64,000 bases of DNA from Pseudomonas sp. S09G 359 (GTDB taxonomy: Bacteria > Pseudomonadota > Gammaproteobacteria > Pseudomonadales > Pseudomonadaceae): positions 2,509,501 to 2,573,500 of the forward strand of contig NZ_CP025263.1 of assembly GCF_002843605.1 (NCBI RefSeq). Reading direction: 5' to 3'. The notes under the pieces are model-generated. The model saw only the letters and a list, made by a program, of their open reading frames with translations. It had not been told where the DNA came from and did not search any database. Shown here one piece after another: positions 1 through 8,553 of the stretch (position 1 is the stretch's first letter; each line of letters starts with the position of its first letter). A program made the translations under genes and the position numbers.

Positions 1-374
1 TTGAGGGTGATCTGGCCGTGGTCGGTCAGTTCCATCACCTGGTCGAGGGTCATGGCTTGGCCCCCCAGCTGGGGCACCACGGCCGCGCCGTTATTGTAGA
101 AAAACGTCCACAGCCGGTTGGGGAAGGGCTGCCAGGTGATGGTCAGCGGCGTCTGTGTGCCGTAGCCGCTTTCGATGGGGTTGTAATAGCCCGAACGCGG
201 CGCGTCGTTGAGGTTGGACCAGGGGTTGCCGATGACCGACATCTGGGTCCAGCCGGTGACGTTGTTGTTCCAGTCTGTTTCGAAGGTGGATAGCTGGTCT
301 TCCAGGCCCAGCTTGTTGTAGTCCTTGGGCGCCTGTTCGGCGGGGGAGGTGAATTGGGTGAAGGGTGTGCTCAT
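1..374 (-). CDS. Unknown protein coupled to tyrosinase (5' part only)
   Basis: The first 124 codons of an open frame run off the left edge. The ATG overlaps the tyrosinase stop codon as ATGA, so the gene is very probably translated from the same mRNA by coupling. The protein begins MSTPFTQFTSPAEQAPKDYN and is rich in Asn, Trp and Tyr (for example GWTQMSVIGNPWSN and WQPFPNRLWTFFYNN), with no signal peptide or membrane segment in the visible part. I do not recognise the family. Its position suggests a role linked to the tyrosinase, such as copper loading, caddie or substrate handling, but that is inference from context only. Confidence 0.8.
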   Translation of the reverse strand, partial: MSTPFTQFTSPAEQAPKDYNKLGLEDQLSTFETDWNNNVTGWTQMSVIGNPWSNLNDAPRSGYYNPIESGYGTQTPLTITWQPFPNRLWTFFYNNGAAVVPQLGGQAMTLDQVMELTDHGQITL

Positions 375-2158
375 GTCGGTTCTCCAGCGTTGGTGTTGGC
401 GGAGGTGGAGCAGCAACCGGCCCTCGGAGCGGGGCCGGCGGCGGTCAGGCGTGGGTCGTCCCACACCAGTTGGGCGATAAAGCCAGGCAGCGGCGCGTAA
501 GCGTCGGGCGCCAATACCTGGCCACTATCGAGATGGGTCACGATCAGCGATAACTGCGCCGCGTCGGTGGGCGTGAGGCTCAGGGCCTTGGCGCTGCGTG
601 CGGCGTTCAGCGCCCGCGAGACGCCCTGGGTGATGCAGCGGCCCTTGTCATCCACCAGGCCCATGCCGATACGGCTGAAACGCCCGACGTAATGGGGGTT
701 GTCCGCACTGACGTGGTGCACGCTGGCGTCGGGCTGGTTGAGGAATACATCGATCAGGAAGGTGTCGTGGGTGCAGCGCACATGGTCGAACACCACCCAC
801 GGGCCGGTGCTCGCTGCGTGTGCCTGGCAGCAGGTTTTTGTCGCGCCGAACTGGGGCGCCACGGGCGCGCCGTAGTCGTAGCCGATATGCCGGCTGTCCT
901 GGGCCATGTCGCCCAGGGTGGTGTAGCACCAGGCGTCCGCGCTGGTGAAGTTCACGCTGTTGGCCTCACGCCCGGCGAACGGTTGCAGCACGCACTGGGT
1001 GGTGTACTGCGCGGCGGGGTTGGCGCGAATCCACACTTCCAGCATGCGGTCGATATTGGCGTGGTAGGAGCAGAACACCGGGTCGAAGGCGGTGTAGGCG
1101 TTGTCGGCCATGTCGCCGCCGATCCAGCCGTGGTAGTTGTCGTGGGGCTGCTCGTAGAGCCCGTCGAAATTCAGCGCGCGGTTGGGGTACAGGTTGTCCG
1201 GTTGCGGCGGGTCGAAACTGGTGATGTTGGCCCACGGGTAGCCCGGCACGCCCTGGGGCTGGCTGAAGGTGCTGAAGGCGAGCGCGTCGACCACTTGCTG
1301 CTGGAAGATCCGGCTCATGCCATACAGGCGCGTACGTTCGATGCGAAACGCCTCGCCTTGGGTGTAGAACAGCGGGTTGCGTTGTACGTACAGGCAGTCC
1401 ACGCCGTCGACGTCGCCGCGCGCGCACACTTTGGAGCGGCCATCCTTGGCTGCCGCGTAGCGCAGCGGGTTACGCCGCACCTCGCCGGTGTGCGGGTGCA
1501 CATAGGTTTCATCGAGGAACGCCTGGGGCAGGCCCGCTTGAGGGCTGCCGTCGACACTGGCGTCGGCGGCCATCCAGTCCCAATAAGGGATCGGGCAGTC
1601 GATCAGGGCTTCGAGGTACAGCAGATACGCGCGGTGCCACAGGGCGAACGCTTCCTGGTAATGCAGGCACCAGTTTGTGTGGATGTAGGCGTAACGCTGC
1701 CAGGGCGCGCCGCTGTCCGGATCGCCGATGTGCATCACATCGTCCAGGCGCGCGCGGTACCGGTTCAATTGCTCCGGGCTCAGGGCGCGGATGTCCTGGC
1801 GCACGCGTTGGACGGGCTGCGGCAGTGTCGGCGGGGGGATGCGCTCGGCCACGTCGAACGGTGAGTCGGCGTCGAGCCGCCAGCCCTGGTTGACCCATTG
1901 GCGAAAGGTTTCCAGGGCATCGATGGGCCAGAATTGCTGCGGGTCGGTGGTCAGCGGCATGTTGCGCGAGGCGAGGTGCTGGTAGATGGTTTGCGACCAG
2001 GTTTTTACCGAGCCCGGGTCTTCGAGGAACACCTCGTAGGCATTCATGCAGCCTACCCACGTGGCGGCTACAGCGGCGCGTTCGGTGGCGGGTATCCAGT
2101 AGGGCGCGCTGAAAAGTCCTTGGATATCAGCGGTCCATGTCGGTTTCGCGACTATCAT
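371..2158 (-). CDS. Tyrosinase / polyphenol oxidase, type-3 copper enzyme
   Basis: This 595-residue protein has both tyrosinase copper sites. CuA shows the H-x3-F-x2-WHR pattern at residues 166-176, with another candidate ligand at H160. CuB has H339 and H343, then the DPxF...HxxIDR signature with H366. Such enzymes oxidise mono- and diphenols to o-quinones. About 110 residues precede the catalytic core and include an MPLTTDP...FRQWVNQGW stretch that recalls cytochrome-c-like helical domains but lacks a CxxCH haem site. The C-terminus is Cys- and Ser-rich. No signal peptide is seen. A GAGGG Shine-Dalgarno lies 6 nt before the ATG. The gene is divergent from an Lrp-type regulator and coupled to the next gene by ATGA. 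Confidence 0.9.
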   Translation of the reverse strand: MIVAKPTWTADIQGLFSAPYWIPATERAAVAATWVGCMNAYEVFLEDPGSVKTWSQTIYQHLASRNMPLTTDPQQFWPIDALETFRQWVNQGWRLDADSPFDVAERIPPPTLPQPVQRVRQDIRALSPEQLNRYRARLDDVMHIGDPDSGAPWQRYAYIHTNWCLHYQEAFALWHRAYLLYLEALIDCPIPYWDWMAADASVDGSPQAGLPQAFLDETYVHPHTGEVRRNPLRYAAAKDGRSKVCARGDVDGVDCLYVQRNPLFYTQGEAFRIERTRLYGMSRIFQQQVVDALAFSTFSQPQGVPGYPWANITSFDPPQPDNLYPNRALNFDGLYEQPHDNYHGWIGGDMADNAYTAFDPVFCSYHANIDRMLEVWIRANPAAQYTTQCVLQPFAGREANSVNFTSADAWCYTTLGDMAQDSRHIGYDYGAPVAPQFGATKTCCQAHAASTGPWVVFDHVRCTHDTFLIDVFLNQPDASVHHVSADNPHYVGRFSRIGMGLVDDKGRCITQGVSRALNAARSAKALSLTPTDAAQLSLIVTHLDSGQVLAPDAYAPLPGFIAQLVWDDPRLTAAGPAPRAGCCSTSANTNAGEPT

Positions 2159-2239
2159 AAGATCCCTCTCATGCCGCCCCGAGGCCAGGTGTTGGCCGGG
2201 CTGCTAAGCTGAATCGAGGTTAACCAGCCTCTGCGCAGG

Positions 2240-2251
2240 ATTTGTGCAAAT
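2240..2251. promoter_or_regulatory. Possible Lrp/AsnC-type operator
   Basis: The palindrome ATTTG-TG-CAAAT lies in the divergent gap between the tyrosinase and the Lrp/AsnC-family gene. A second AT-rich stretch with TTGCAATTT follows at about 2275-2286. Lrp-family proteins often bind short AT-flanked palindromes beside their own gene. Assignment to this regulator is inference. Confidence 0.35.
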
Positions 2252-2304
2252 TGGTGCGTCTTGGCGACGTATTTATTGCAATTTCTCAAGGATGAATTGG
2301 ACCG

Positions 2305-2772
2305 ATGACCGATGCCATGGATCTGAAGATCCTGGGCCGGCTGCAAAAGGATTGCGGCCAGAGCCTGGACTTGTTGAGCGACAGCGTGGGGCTGTCATCC
2401 ACCAGTTGTTACCGGCGGATTCGCCGGATGGAAAGCGTGGGGATTATCAAGGCTAAAGTGGCGGTGTTGGATGAGCGCAAGCTGGGTATCCAGGTGACGG
2501 CGTTTTTCCTGATCAAGCTGGATAAGGACAGCCATGATATTGATCGCAGGATGCAGCATATTCTTGCGAGTCATCCGGAGATTCAGGATTGTTACTTGAT
2601 GACCGGGGAGTTTGATTTTGTGATGGTTGCGAAGTTTCGCGATGCTACGGAGTACACCGAGTATATCTATCGGTTTCTGGAGACTTATCGGGAAATTCCG
2701 ATTCGTACGTATTCTTCTACGTTGGTGGTACGTACGGTTAAGAAGTCTTATGAGTTGCCTTTGTATATGTGA
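2305..2772 (+). CDS. Lrp/AsnC family transcriptional regulator
   Basis: This 155-residue protein has the family layout: an N-terminal winged HTH (LKILGRLQKDCGQSLDLLSD, then SSTSCYRRIRRMESVGII) and a C-terminal RAM ligand-binding domain (residues about 70-150, with the YLMTGEFDFVM turn). These proteins sense amino acids or related metabolites. Its divergent position makes the tyrosinase operon, which consumes tyrosine-type substrates, the likely target (inference). An in-frame ATG three codons later is an alternative start. The 3' third has noticeably more A/T-ending codons than its neighbours. Confidence 0.9.
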   Translation: MTDAMDLKILGRLQKDCGQSLDLLSDSVGLSSTSCYRRIRRMESVGIIKAKVAVLDERKLGIQVTAFFLIKLDKDSHDIDRRMQHILASHPEIQDCYLMTGEFDFVMVAKFRDATEYTEYIYRFLETYREIPIRTYSSTLVVRTVKKSYELPLYM

Positions 2773-3289
2773 CGGCGTGTATATCTGTTATTTGGGTAAC
2801 GGCTAACCCGGCGTCCTGTCGGGTTACCCACGGGTTCAAACCTGCGCGCGGCCAGCGTGTTTGATGGGGCGCCTAAGATCAAAAGCACAGCACGGCGGCC
2901 TGAGAGCCGAGCGGTTTCTCAAGCCGAACTCAGGTCAAAAATGTGCGAGCGGGCTTGCTCGCGAATGCGGTGCATCAGATATACATGTGTTAACTGATAC
3001 ACCGCATTCGCGAGCAAGCCCGCTCCCACTTTTGGAGCTCTACACACCGCCTGGCCGAGGGGCACGAGCCTTTTGGTTGCTTCGGGCTGGGCCGGCATTC
3101 GGGCGTTTCCAAAGTGACCCGCTTTAAGAGCGGAACCCCCTCTAATACCACCCCCCAACCGCAAAAAATGAAGCTTTCATGACAAAAGTTCGGTAGTCCT
3201 TGGCCACTCCCGTCTCTCCTTTGTATCGCGATTGACAACGTCAGCACGGCGTTTTTTTCAACCGCCAGCAGGATGCCAGGAGTGGGGCG
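2773..3289. repeat. Gene-free repeat region with degenerate mosaic repeat
   Basis: No convincing gene lies here. The stretch holds a module with GGCGCCTAAGATCAAAAGC (2868-2886) and a tail module with AAAGTGACCCGCTTTAAGAG (3111-3130). Both modules recur at 13.41-13.67 kb, the first in inverted orientation. A REPIN is nested between them. The arrangement looks like a decayed copy of the structured repeat found after the LysR gene at 13.4 kb. Confidence 0.6.
2943..3030. repeat. REPIN (inverted REP pair)
   Basis: The left arm GAGCGGGCTTGCTCGCGAAT and the right arm ATTCGCGAGCAAGCCCGCTC are exact inverted copies around a short A/T-rich centre. This is the typical Pseudomonas REP doublet of the GCGGGCTTGCTCGC subtype. 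Confidence 0.85.
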
Positions 3290-3892
3290 ATGGGAACTAT
3301 GGAACGTTACTCGAAAGTCGGCATGCAGGAGCTCGATCAGCGCCTGTCGAAGATCGTCGAAGCGGCGCGCAAGAAGCCGGTGTCGGTCTATCGCTACGGC
3401 GCGCCGTGGGTATGGATCGTCTCCCAGGAGGATTGGCAAGGCGCCTTGAAGGAAGTCGCCAGCTTCATCCCGGCGGGCCATTCCCTGGTGCTGCTGCGCC
3501 CGCAGATCGATGAAGTACTGGACCAGCATCGTGACTGGCTGGCGGCCGAACCCACGATGTCGATTGCGCCACAGACCGTGTTGCAGATCCTGCTGCTGCA
3601 GCTGTTGTATTCCGTGCCCAGCGAACAGCAACTGCATGAACAGCTCAACTACAACCTGCTGTTCCGTTGGTTCGTCGGCCTGGACCTGAACCAGAAGGTC
3701 TGGAGCATCCACGTGCTCACCCGCGACATCGCCACGCTGCTGGACAACCCGCGCGCGGTGCAACTTATCCAGAAAATCATCGGTGACGTGTTTTGTGGCG
3801 CCTTGCTGCACATGCCGGAGTTCTCCTTGAACTTCGCCCTGTTGCACACCTGGCTGGCACGGCATGGCAGCACCTCGATATCCAGCAATTGA
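3290..3892 (+). CDS. PhdA-like protein: Phd-type N-terminus plus transposase InsH N-domain
   Basis: In this 200-residue protein, residues 4-50 resemble a Phd/YefM antitoxin (YSKVGMQELDQRLSKIVEAA, then VSVYRYGAPWVWIVSQEDW). Residues about 95-160 match the N-terminal domain of IS5/InsH-type transposases (LQLLYSVPSEQQLHEQLNYN, then LFRWFVGLDLNQKVW), with no catalytic DDE part. I recall P. aeruginosa PA0691 (PhdA, linked to prophage lysis and biofilm DNA release) as having this composition and the same position before a TpsB gene. An AGGAG motif precedes the ATG by 7 nt. The stop is 56 nt before the TpsB start. It is not an intact insertion sequence, because no transposase body or terminal repeats are present. 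Confidence 0.75.
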   Translation: MGTMERYSKVGMQELDQRLSKIVEAARKKPVSVYRYGAPWVWIVSQEDWQGALKEVASFIPAGHSLVLLRPQIDEVLDQHRDWLAAEPTMSIAPQTVLQILLLQLLYSVPSEQQLHEQLNYNLLFRWFVGLDLNQKVWSIHVLTRDIATLLDNPRAVQLIQKIIGDVFCGALLHMPEFSLNFALLHTWLARHGSTSISSN

Positions 3893-3948
3893 GCAGGCCG
3901 TACGCCGTGCAACCGGCGGCGCATAAAAATACAAGGTCAGGGGGCGGT

Positions 3949-5529
3949 GTGGAGCATCTGTTCAAATTAACGTTGGCGCTGTGTTGCGTGACGCTGGGGA
4001 GCTTGACGCAAACCGCGCGGGCCGAGGAGGAAACGGCGCGCAAGGTGGACGTCAACGAGTACTTCGTGCGCGGCAATACCGTGCTCGATGCGGCGACGAT
4101 CGAGGAGGCGGTGTACCCGTTTCTCGGGCCACAAAAGACCCTGGACGATATCGAAGGCGCCCGTGATGCGCTGCAGAAAATCTACCAGGCGCGCGGTTAT
4201 CAGTCGGTGTTTGTCGAGCTGCCGGAGCAGAAGGTCGATGACGGCATCGTCTACCTGCAAGTCAGCGAAACCAAGGTCGGCCGCGTGCGAGTGGTCGGCG
4301 CCAAGCATTACTCGCCGGTGGAGATCCGCGAGCAAGTGCCGGGCCTGGAGGAGGGCACGGTGCCGGACTTTGCCACGGTGCAAACCCAGCTCGCCGGCCT
4401 TAACCGTGGGGCCGGGCGCCAGGTCACGCCGCTGGTGCGTGAAGGCCAGCGCCCGGGCACCATGGATGTGGATCTGCAGGTGGAGGACCAGAACCCCTGG
4501 CACGCCAGCATCGGTCTGAACAACGACTACAGCGCCGACACCGAAAAACTGCGCTCAGTCGCGACCCTCGGCTACGACAACCTGTGGCAACTGGGCCACA
4601 GCATTTCCCTGACCTACTTCACCGCCCCCCAGGACACCGACAATGCCAAGGTCTGGTCGGGCTCCTACACCGCGCCGCTGAACGAGCGATGGAGCCTGCA
4701 GTTCTCCGGCTACCAGTCCGACAGCAATATCGCGACCATCGGCGGCAGCAACGTGTTGGGCAAGGGCCACTCCTACGGGGTGTCGGCGATCTACAGCCTG
4801 CCGGCCGCCGGTAATTGGGCCAACTCGTTCTCGTTCGGCATCGACTTCAAGGATTTCGACGAGGAGATGAAGTTCGGGTCCAGCAGCGACCAGGTGCCGC
4901 TCAAATACGCACCGTTTAACTTCGGCTACAACGGCTATCGCTACACCGAGCAATCGCAACTGGGCCTGGGCTTGAACCTGGTGGTGGGCACGCGTGCGTT
5001 TTTCGGCTACGGCAGCGACGCCGAGGAGTTCGACTACAAACGCTACAAGGCCAGCGCCAGTTTTGCCGTGCTCAAGGGCGACCTGAATTACACCTACACC
5101 TTCGCCAACGATTGGCAGTCCGCCTCCAAGGCCGGCTTCCAGTTGGCCTCGGGGCCGCTGGTGTCCAACGAGCAGTACTCCGCCGGCGGCGCCACCTCGG
5201 TGCGCGGTTACCTGGCGGCCGAGCGCACGGGGGATGACGGTTATCTGCTCTCCCAGGAATTGCGCACCCCGTCCCTGGCCAAGTTCCTCGGCAGCTACGT
5301 GCAGGAATGGCGCTTCTACGCCTTCGCCGAAGGCGCACGCATGCGTCTGCACGACCCACTGCCCGAGCAGGAAGACGAATACAGCCTGGCCAGTGTCGGC
5401 CTGGGCACCCGCGCCAGTTTGAGCAAATGGTTGTCCGGCAGCCTGGATTGGGGCTACCCGCTGCTCGATGGACCGAACACCCAGAAACAGGACTCGCGAC
5501 TGCACTTCAGTGTGCAGGCGACTTTCTGA
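3949..5529 (+). CDS. TpsB outer-membrane transporter (two-partner secretion, Omp85 superfamily)
   Basis: This 526-residue protein has a signal peptide (VEHLFKLTLALCCVTLGSLT ... ARA), two POTRA-like domains (residues about 35-190, with VNEYFVRGNTVLD and VGRVRVVGAKHYS) and a 16-strand-type barrel. The Omp85 signature VRGY is at 418-421. The frame is open back to 3793, but the GTG at 3949 was chosen because it starts the signal peptide and follows an AGGGGG motif. TpsB proteins export a large TpsA exoprotein through the outer membrane. None is encoded nearby, unlike the P. aeruginosa Pdt locus, where pdtA lies beside this gene set. The ExbB/ExbD/TonB genes follow closely in the same direction. 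Confidence 0.88.
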   Translation: MEHLFKLTLALCCVTLGSLTQTARAEEETARKVDVNEYFVRGNTVLDAATIEEAVYPFLGPQKTLDDIEGARDALQKIYQARGYQSVFVELPEQKVDDGIVYLQVSETKVGRVRVVGAKHYSPVEIREQVPGLEEGTVPDFATVQTQLAGLNRGAGRQVTPLVREGQRPGTMDVDLQVEDQNPWHASIGLNNDYSADTEKLRSVATLGYDNLWQLGHSISLTYFTAPQDTDNAKVWSGSYTAPLNERWSLQFSGYQSDSNIATIGGSNVLGKGHSYGVSAIYSLPAAGNWANSFSFGIDFKDFDEEMKFGSSSDQVPLKYAPFNFGYNGYRYTEQSQLGLGLNLVVGTRAFFGYGSDAEEFDYKRYKASASFAVLKGDLNYTYTFANDWQSASKAGFQLASGPLVSNEQYSAGGATSVRGYLAAERTGDDGYLLSQELRTPSLAKFLGSYVQEWRFYAFAEGARMRLHDPLPEQEDEYSLASVGLGTRASLSKWLSGSLDWGYPLLDGPNTQKQDSRLHFSVQATF

Positions 5530-5553
5530 CTTTTTCTCCCGGAGATTTCACCC

Positions 5554-7353
5554 ATGCAACGCCTAATCCTGAGCCTGTTGATCTGCCTGGGCTTCGCGCT
5601 CCCGGCCACCGCCCATGCCTGGTGGCAAGACGATTGGCACTACCGCAAGCAGATCTCGGTAGACACCACCGCCCAAGGCGCCGCGATCAGCCAGGCCCTG
5701 GGCCGCACTGCGCTGCTGGTGCGCCTGCACACCGGCAACTTCACCTTTGACGGGGTCAAGGACGACGGCGCCGACCTGCGCTTTGTGAGTGCCGATGACA
5801 AGACCGTGTTCAACCATCAGATCGAAAGCTTCGACCCGCTGATGGGCATGGCGCTGATCTGGGTCGATGTGCCCAAGGTCGAAGGCGGCCAGCGCCAGGA
5901 CCTGTGGATGTACTACGGCAACCAGAAGGCCCCGGCCACAGCCAACGGGCAACTGACATTTGATCCGAACTACACCGCGCTCTACCACTTTGACGGCGCC
6001 AACGGCACGCCGGCCCGGGACACCACGGCCTACGCCAATACCTCGGTTAACGCCAGCGGCGCGAGCATCGATGGCGTGATCGGCCGCGCCTTGCAGTTCG
6101 CCGGCCAGCCGTTGCTGTTGCCGGCCAGCCCGTCGTTGCAACACGCCGCCGGCGGCGCCTTCACCGCCAGCGCCTGGCTGCGCCTGGACCAGGCCAGTGG
6201 TGAGCAAGTGGTGCTGGCCCGCCGCGACGGCCCCCATAGCCTGTTACTGGGCGTGAACCAGGGCATGCCGTTTGTTGACGTCGACGGCCAGCGCGGCGTG
6301 TCGACCCAGCCGCTGAACCCCGGCCAATGGCAGCACCTGGCGTTCACCGCCGAGGGCGAAAAGATCACGCTGTATGTGAACGGCCGCGAAACCGCGACCC
6401 TCGCCGTGGCCCTGCCGGCGTTCAATACGCAACTGGCGGTTGGTGCCGACCTGCCAGACGCTGGTAGCACGCACCTGCCGTTCGCCGGGGCCATCGATGA
6501 GCTGCGCCTGTCCAAGGTGGCACGCCCGGGCGCACTGTTGCTGGCCGATGCCAATGCCCAGGGCGCCGAGTCGAAACTGGTGGCCTACGGGGTGGATGAA
6601 GAACAGTCGGGCTTCGGTTTTGGCAGCCTGGGCTTCCTGCTCAACGCCGTGCCGGTGGACGCCTGGGTGATCATCCTGGTGCTGGTGGCGATGATGTTCC
6701 AGTCGTGGGTCATCATGCTGCGCAAGAACCGCCAAGTCAGCCGTGTGAGCAGTGCCAACGAGATCTTCCGCGAGCACTTTGCACAGATCGGCACGCGCCT
6801 GGAGATGTATGCCGACGACGCCCAGTTGGGCGAACGTCTGCGCCATTCCTCGTTGTGGCGCCTGTACCTGGTGGCGGTCAAGGAGATCCGCACCCGCCGC
6901 GCCCAGGGCGCCGACACCTCGTCGGTCTCGGCCGCCACCATCGAAGCCATCCGTTGCTCCATGGACGGCGTACGCACCCGTGAAAACCAGCAGCTCAGCG
7001 CCAAGCTGTCGACCCTGTCCAACGCCATCGCTGGCGGCCCGTATATCGGCCTGCTCGGTACGGTGCTGGGGATCATGGTGGTGTTCCTCGGCACGGCCAT
7101 GGCCGGTGACGTCAACATCAACGCCATCGCCCCGGGCATGGCGGCGGCCTTGCTGGCCACGGCCATGGGCCTGTTCGTCGCGATCCCCGCGCTGTTTGGC
7201 TACAACCGCCTGATCACGCGCAACAAGGAAGTCAGCGCCGACATGCGCGTGTTCGTCGATGAGTTCATCACCCGCCTGGCGGAGATGCATGGCGAGAGCC
7301 AGCACAGTGAAGCCGCGCACCGCCGCGAGCATCACGCCGCGGTTCCGGCCTGA
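5554..7353 (+). CDS. DUF2341-LamG lectin domain fused to ExbB/MotA proton channel
   Basis: This 599-residue fusion starts with a signal peptide (residues 1-22, ending AHA). A DUF2341 segment (about 40-140; WMYYGNQKAP) and a concanavalin/LamG-like domain (about 145-330) follow and should lie in the periplasm. A membrane helix starts near residue 366 (VDAWVIILVLVAMMFQSWVI). The C-terminal ExbB/TolQ domain (about 400-585) has the GPYIGLLGTVLGIM and MAAALLATAMGLFVAIPA pore helices. ExbB proteins use the proton gradient to energise TonB. Here a glycan-binding-type ectodomain is attached. It is the first of a tight exbB-exbD-tonB set. Confidence 0.88.
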   Translation: MQRLILSLLICLGFALPATAHAWWQDDWHYRKQISVDTTAQGAAISQALGRTALLVRLHTGNFTFDGVKDDGADLRFVSADDKTVFNHQIESFDPLMGMALIWVDVPKVEGGQRQDLWMYYGNQKAPATANGQLTFDPNYTALYHFDGANGTPARDTTAYANTSVNASGASIDGVIGRALQFAGQPLLLPASPSLQHAAGGAFTASAWLRLDQASGEQVVLARRDGPHSLLLGVNQGMPFVDVDGQRGVSTQPLNPGQWQHLAFTAEGEKITLYVNGRETATLAVALPAFNTQLAVGADLPDAGSTHLPFAGAIDELRLSKVARPGALLLADANAQGAESKLVAYGVDEEQSGFGFGSLGFLLNAVPVDAWVIILVLVAMMFQSWVIMLRKNRQVSRVSSANEIFREHFAQIGTRLEMYADDAQLGERLRHSSLWRLYLVAVKEIRTRRAQGADTSSVSAATIEAIRCSMDGVRTRENQQLSAKLSTLSNAIAGGPYIGLLGTVLGIMVVFLGTAMAGDVNINAIAPGMAAALLATAMGLFVAIPALFGYNRLITRNKEVSADMRVFVDEFITRLAEMHGESQHSEAAHRREHHAAVPA

Positions 7354-7364
7354 GGAGAATCACC

Positions 7365-7790
7365 ATGGCTTCCGTAAATGCCTCCCACGACGATGACGAT
7401 GACGCCGCCGTCGACAGTATCAACATCACGCCCCTGGTGGACGTGCTGATGGTGGTGCTGGTGATGTTTATCCTCACCGCCACCGCCCAGGTCTCGGGCA
7501 TCCAGATTCACCTGCCCAAGGCCAGCGCCTCGGTGTCGTTGTCGGAGGCCAAGACCAAGGCGATCTCCGTGAATGACGGCGGCCAGGTGTTCCTCGACGC
7601 CTACCCGGTGACCCTCGGCGAGCTGGAAGAGCGCCTGCGTATCGAGAAAGCGCTGAACCCGGATTTCCCGGTGATCGTGCGCGGCGACGCGATGGTGCAG
7701 TACCAGAAAGTCATCGAAGTGCTCGATTTGCTGCGTCGGCTGGAGCTGTCCCAGGTCGGGCTGGTCACCGGCAAACCGAGCCAGGGCTGA
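7365..7790 (+). CDS. ExbD/TolR family biopolymer transport protein
   Basis: This 141-residue protein has a short acidic N-terminus (DDDDDAAVDSINITPLVDVL), one membrane helix (about 22-45) carrying the conserved Asp of the proton path (PLVDVLMVVLVMF), and a periplasmic ExbD domain. It lies 11 nt after the ExbB fusion and 3 nt before the TonB gene, so the three products should form one energising complex. Confidence 0.93.
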   Translation: MASVNASHDDDDDAAVDSINITPLVDVLMVVLVMFILTATAQVSGIQIHLPKASASVSLSEAKTKAISVNDGGQVFLDAYPVTLGELEERLRIEKALNPDFPVIVRGDAMVQYQKVIEVLDLLRRLELSQVGLVTGKPSQG

Positions 7791-7793
7791 GTC

Positions 7794-8498
7794 ATGACCG
7801 CACAGATCCCGATCGCGCCGTTGCCCGTGAAGAAGAAACCGCCGTTGCGCCCGCTGAAGTGGGGCGCCGGCCTGTTGCTGGGCGCCGTGGCAGCTTGGTT
7901 TTTATGGCAGTGGGCCAATGACATGAGTGGCGTGCGCCGCGAAGCGCCCAAGGTGCCGACGATTATTCCGTTGCCACCGCCGCCGCCACCACCGCCGGAG
8001 AAACCCAAGGAGCCCGAGCCCCAGGTCGAAGAAAAAGTCCCGGAACCGGTGCCCAGCCCCGAGCCCGAAGAGGTCAAGCCAGCCGAGGAAGCACCGCCTT
8101 CGCCTAACGAAGATTTAGCCAACCCGATGCAGATCGACGGCGATGCCCAGTCCGGCAATGACGGTTTCAACATCGGTGCCGGCAAGGGCGGCGGCATGGC
8201 GGGCAGCGGTGGCGGCGGGTTGGGCACCGGTACTTACAAACAGTACCTGGCCGGTACCTACCAACGCCTGATGCGCGAGGACCCGGAACTGCGCAAGAAA
8301 GCGTTTTCGATACAGATAGACCTGTGGTTGGGCGCTGAAGGCGAGGTGACCAAGGCAGTGGTGGCCAAGTCCAGCGGGGATGCCGAGACCGACGCCCAGA
8401 TGCTCGCCCTGGTGCGTGCGCCGCGTGCCACCCAGAAGCCTCCGGCGTCGCTGACGCTGCCCATGCGCCTGTCCCTCAAGGGCCGGCGCCCAGATTGA
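7794..8498 (+). CDS. TonB-like energy transducer
   Basis: This 234-residue protein has a cytoplasmic N-terminus, one membrane helix (about 23-43), a long Pro/Glu-rich spacer (residues about 58-105, including a run of eight prolines), a Gly-rich linker and a shortened TonB C-terminal domain (about 150-230). It follows exbD by 3 nt. It is likely the dedicated partner of the ExbB/ExbD pair and may energise the TpsB or the porin encoded next to it, but no TonB box was identified in either. Confidence 0.88.
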   Translation: MTAQIPIAPLPVKKKPPLRPLKWGAGLLLGAVAAWFLWQWANDMSGVRREAPKVPTIIPLPPPPPPPPEKPKEPEPQVEEKVPEPVPSPEPEEVKPAEEAPPSPNEDLANPMQIDGDAQSGNDGFNIGAGKGGGMAGSGGGGLGTGTYKQYLAGTYQRLMREDPELRKKAFSIQIDLWLGAEGEVTKAVVAKSSGDAETDAQMLALVRAPRATQKPPASLTLPMRLSLKGRRPD

Positions 8499-8553
8499 TC
8501 GTTTGCTGTTCTAACGACTTTTTTCAACGGTTTTTTACAGGAGTTGCGTACAC

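Noticed and set aside
692..1864. Long plus-strand frame opposite the tyrosinase
   Set aside because: It is a codon-bias shadow of the minus-strand gene, Val/Gly/Arg/His-rich without any domain pattern. Similar shadows lie opposite asnB, the antiporter, fmdA and the amidase operon.
2943..3030. CRISPR array or transcription terminators at the repeated palindromes
   Set aside because: The repeats are single inverted doublets of REP type at scattered sites, without regular spacers or U-runs.
3290..3892. Intact insertion sequence
   Set aside because: Only the transposase N-domain is present; there is no DDE catalytic part and no terminal inverted repeats.
3793..3948. Longer N-terminus of the TpsB frame from the ATG at 3793
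   Set aside because: It overlaps the end of the PhdA-like gene, has no ribosome site and would bury the signal peptide; the GTG at 3949 fits better.
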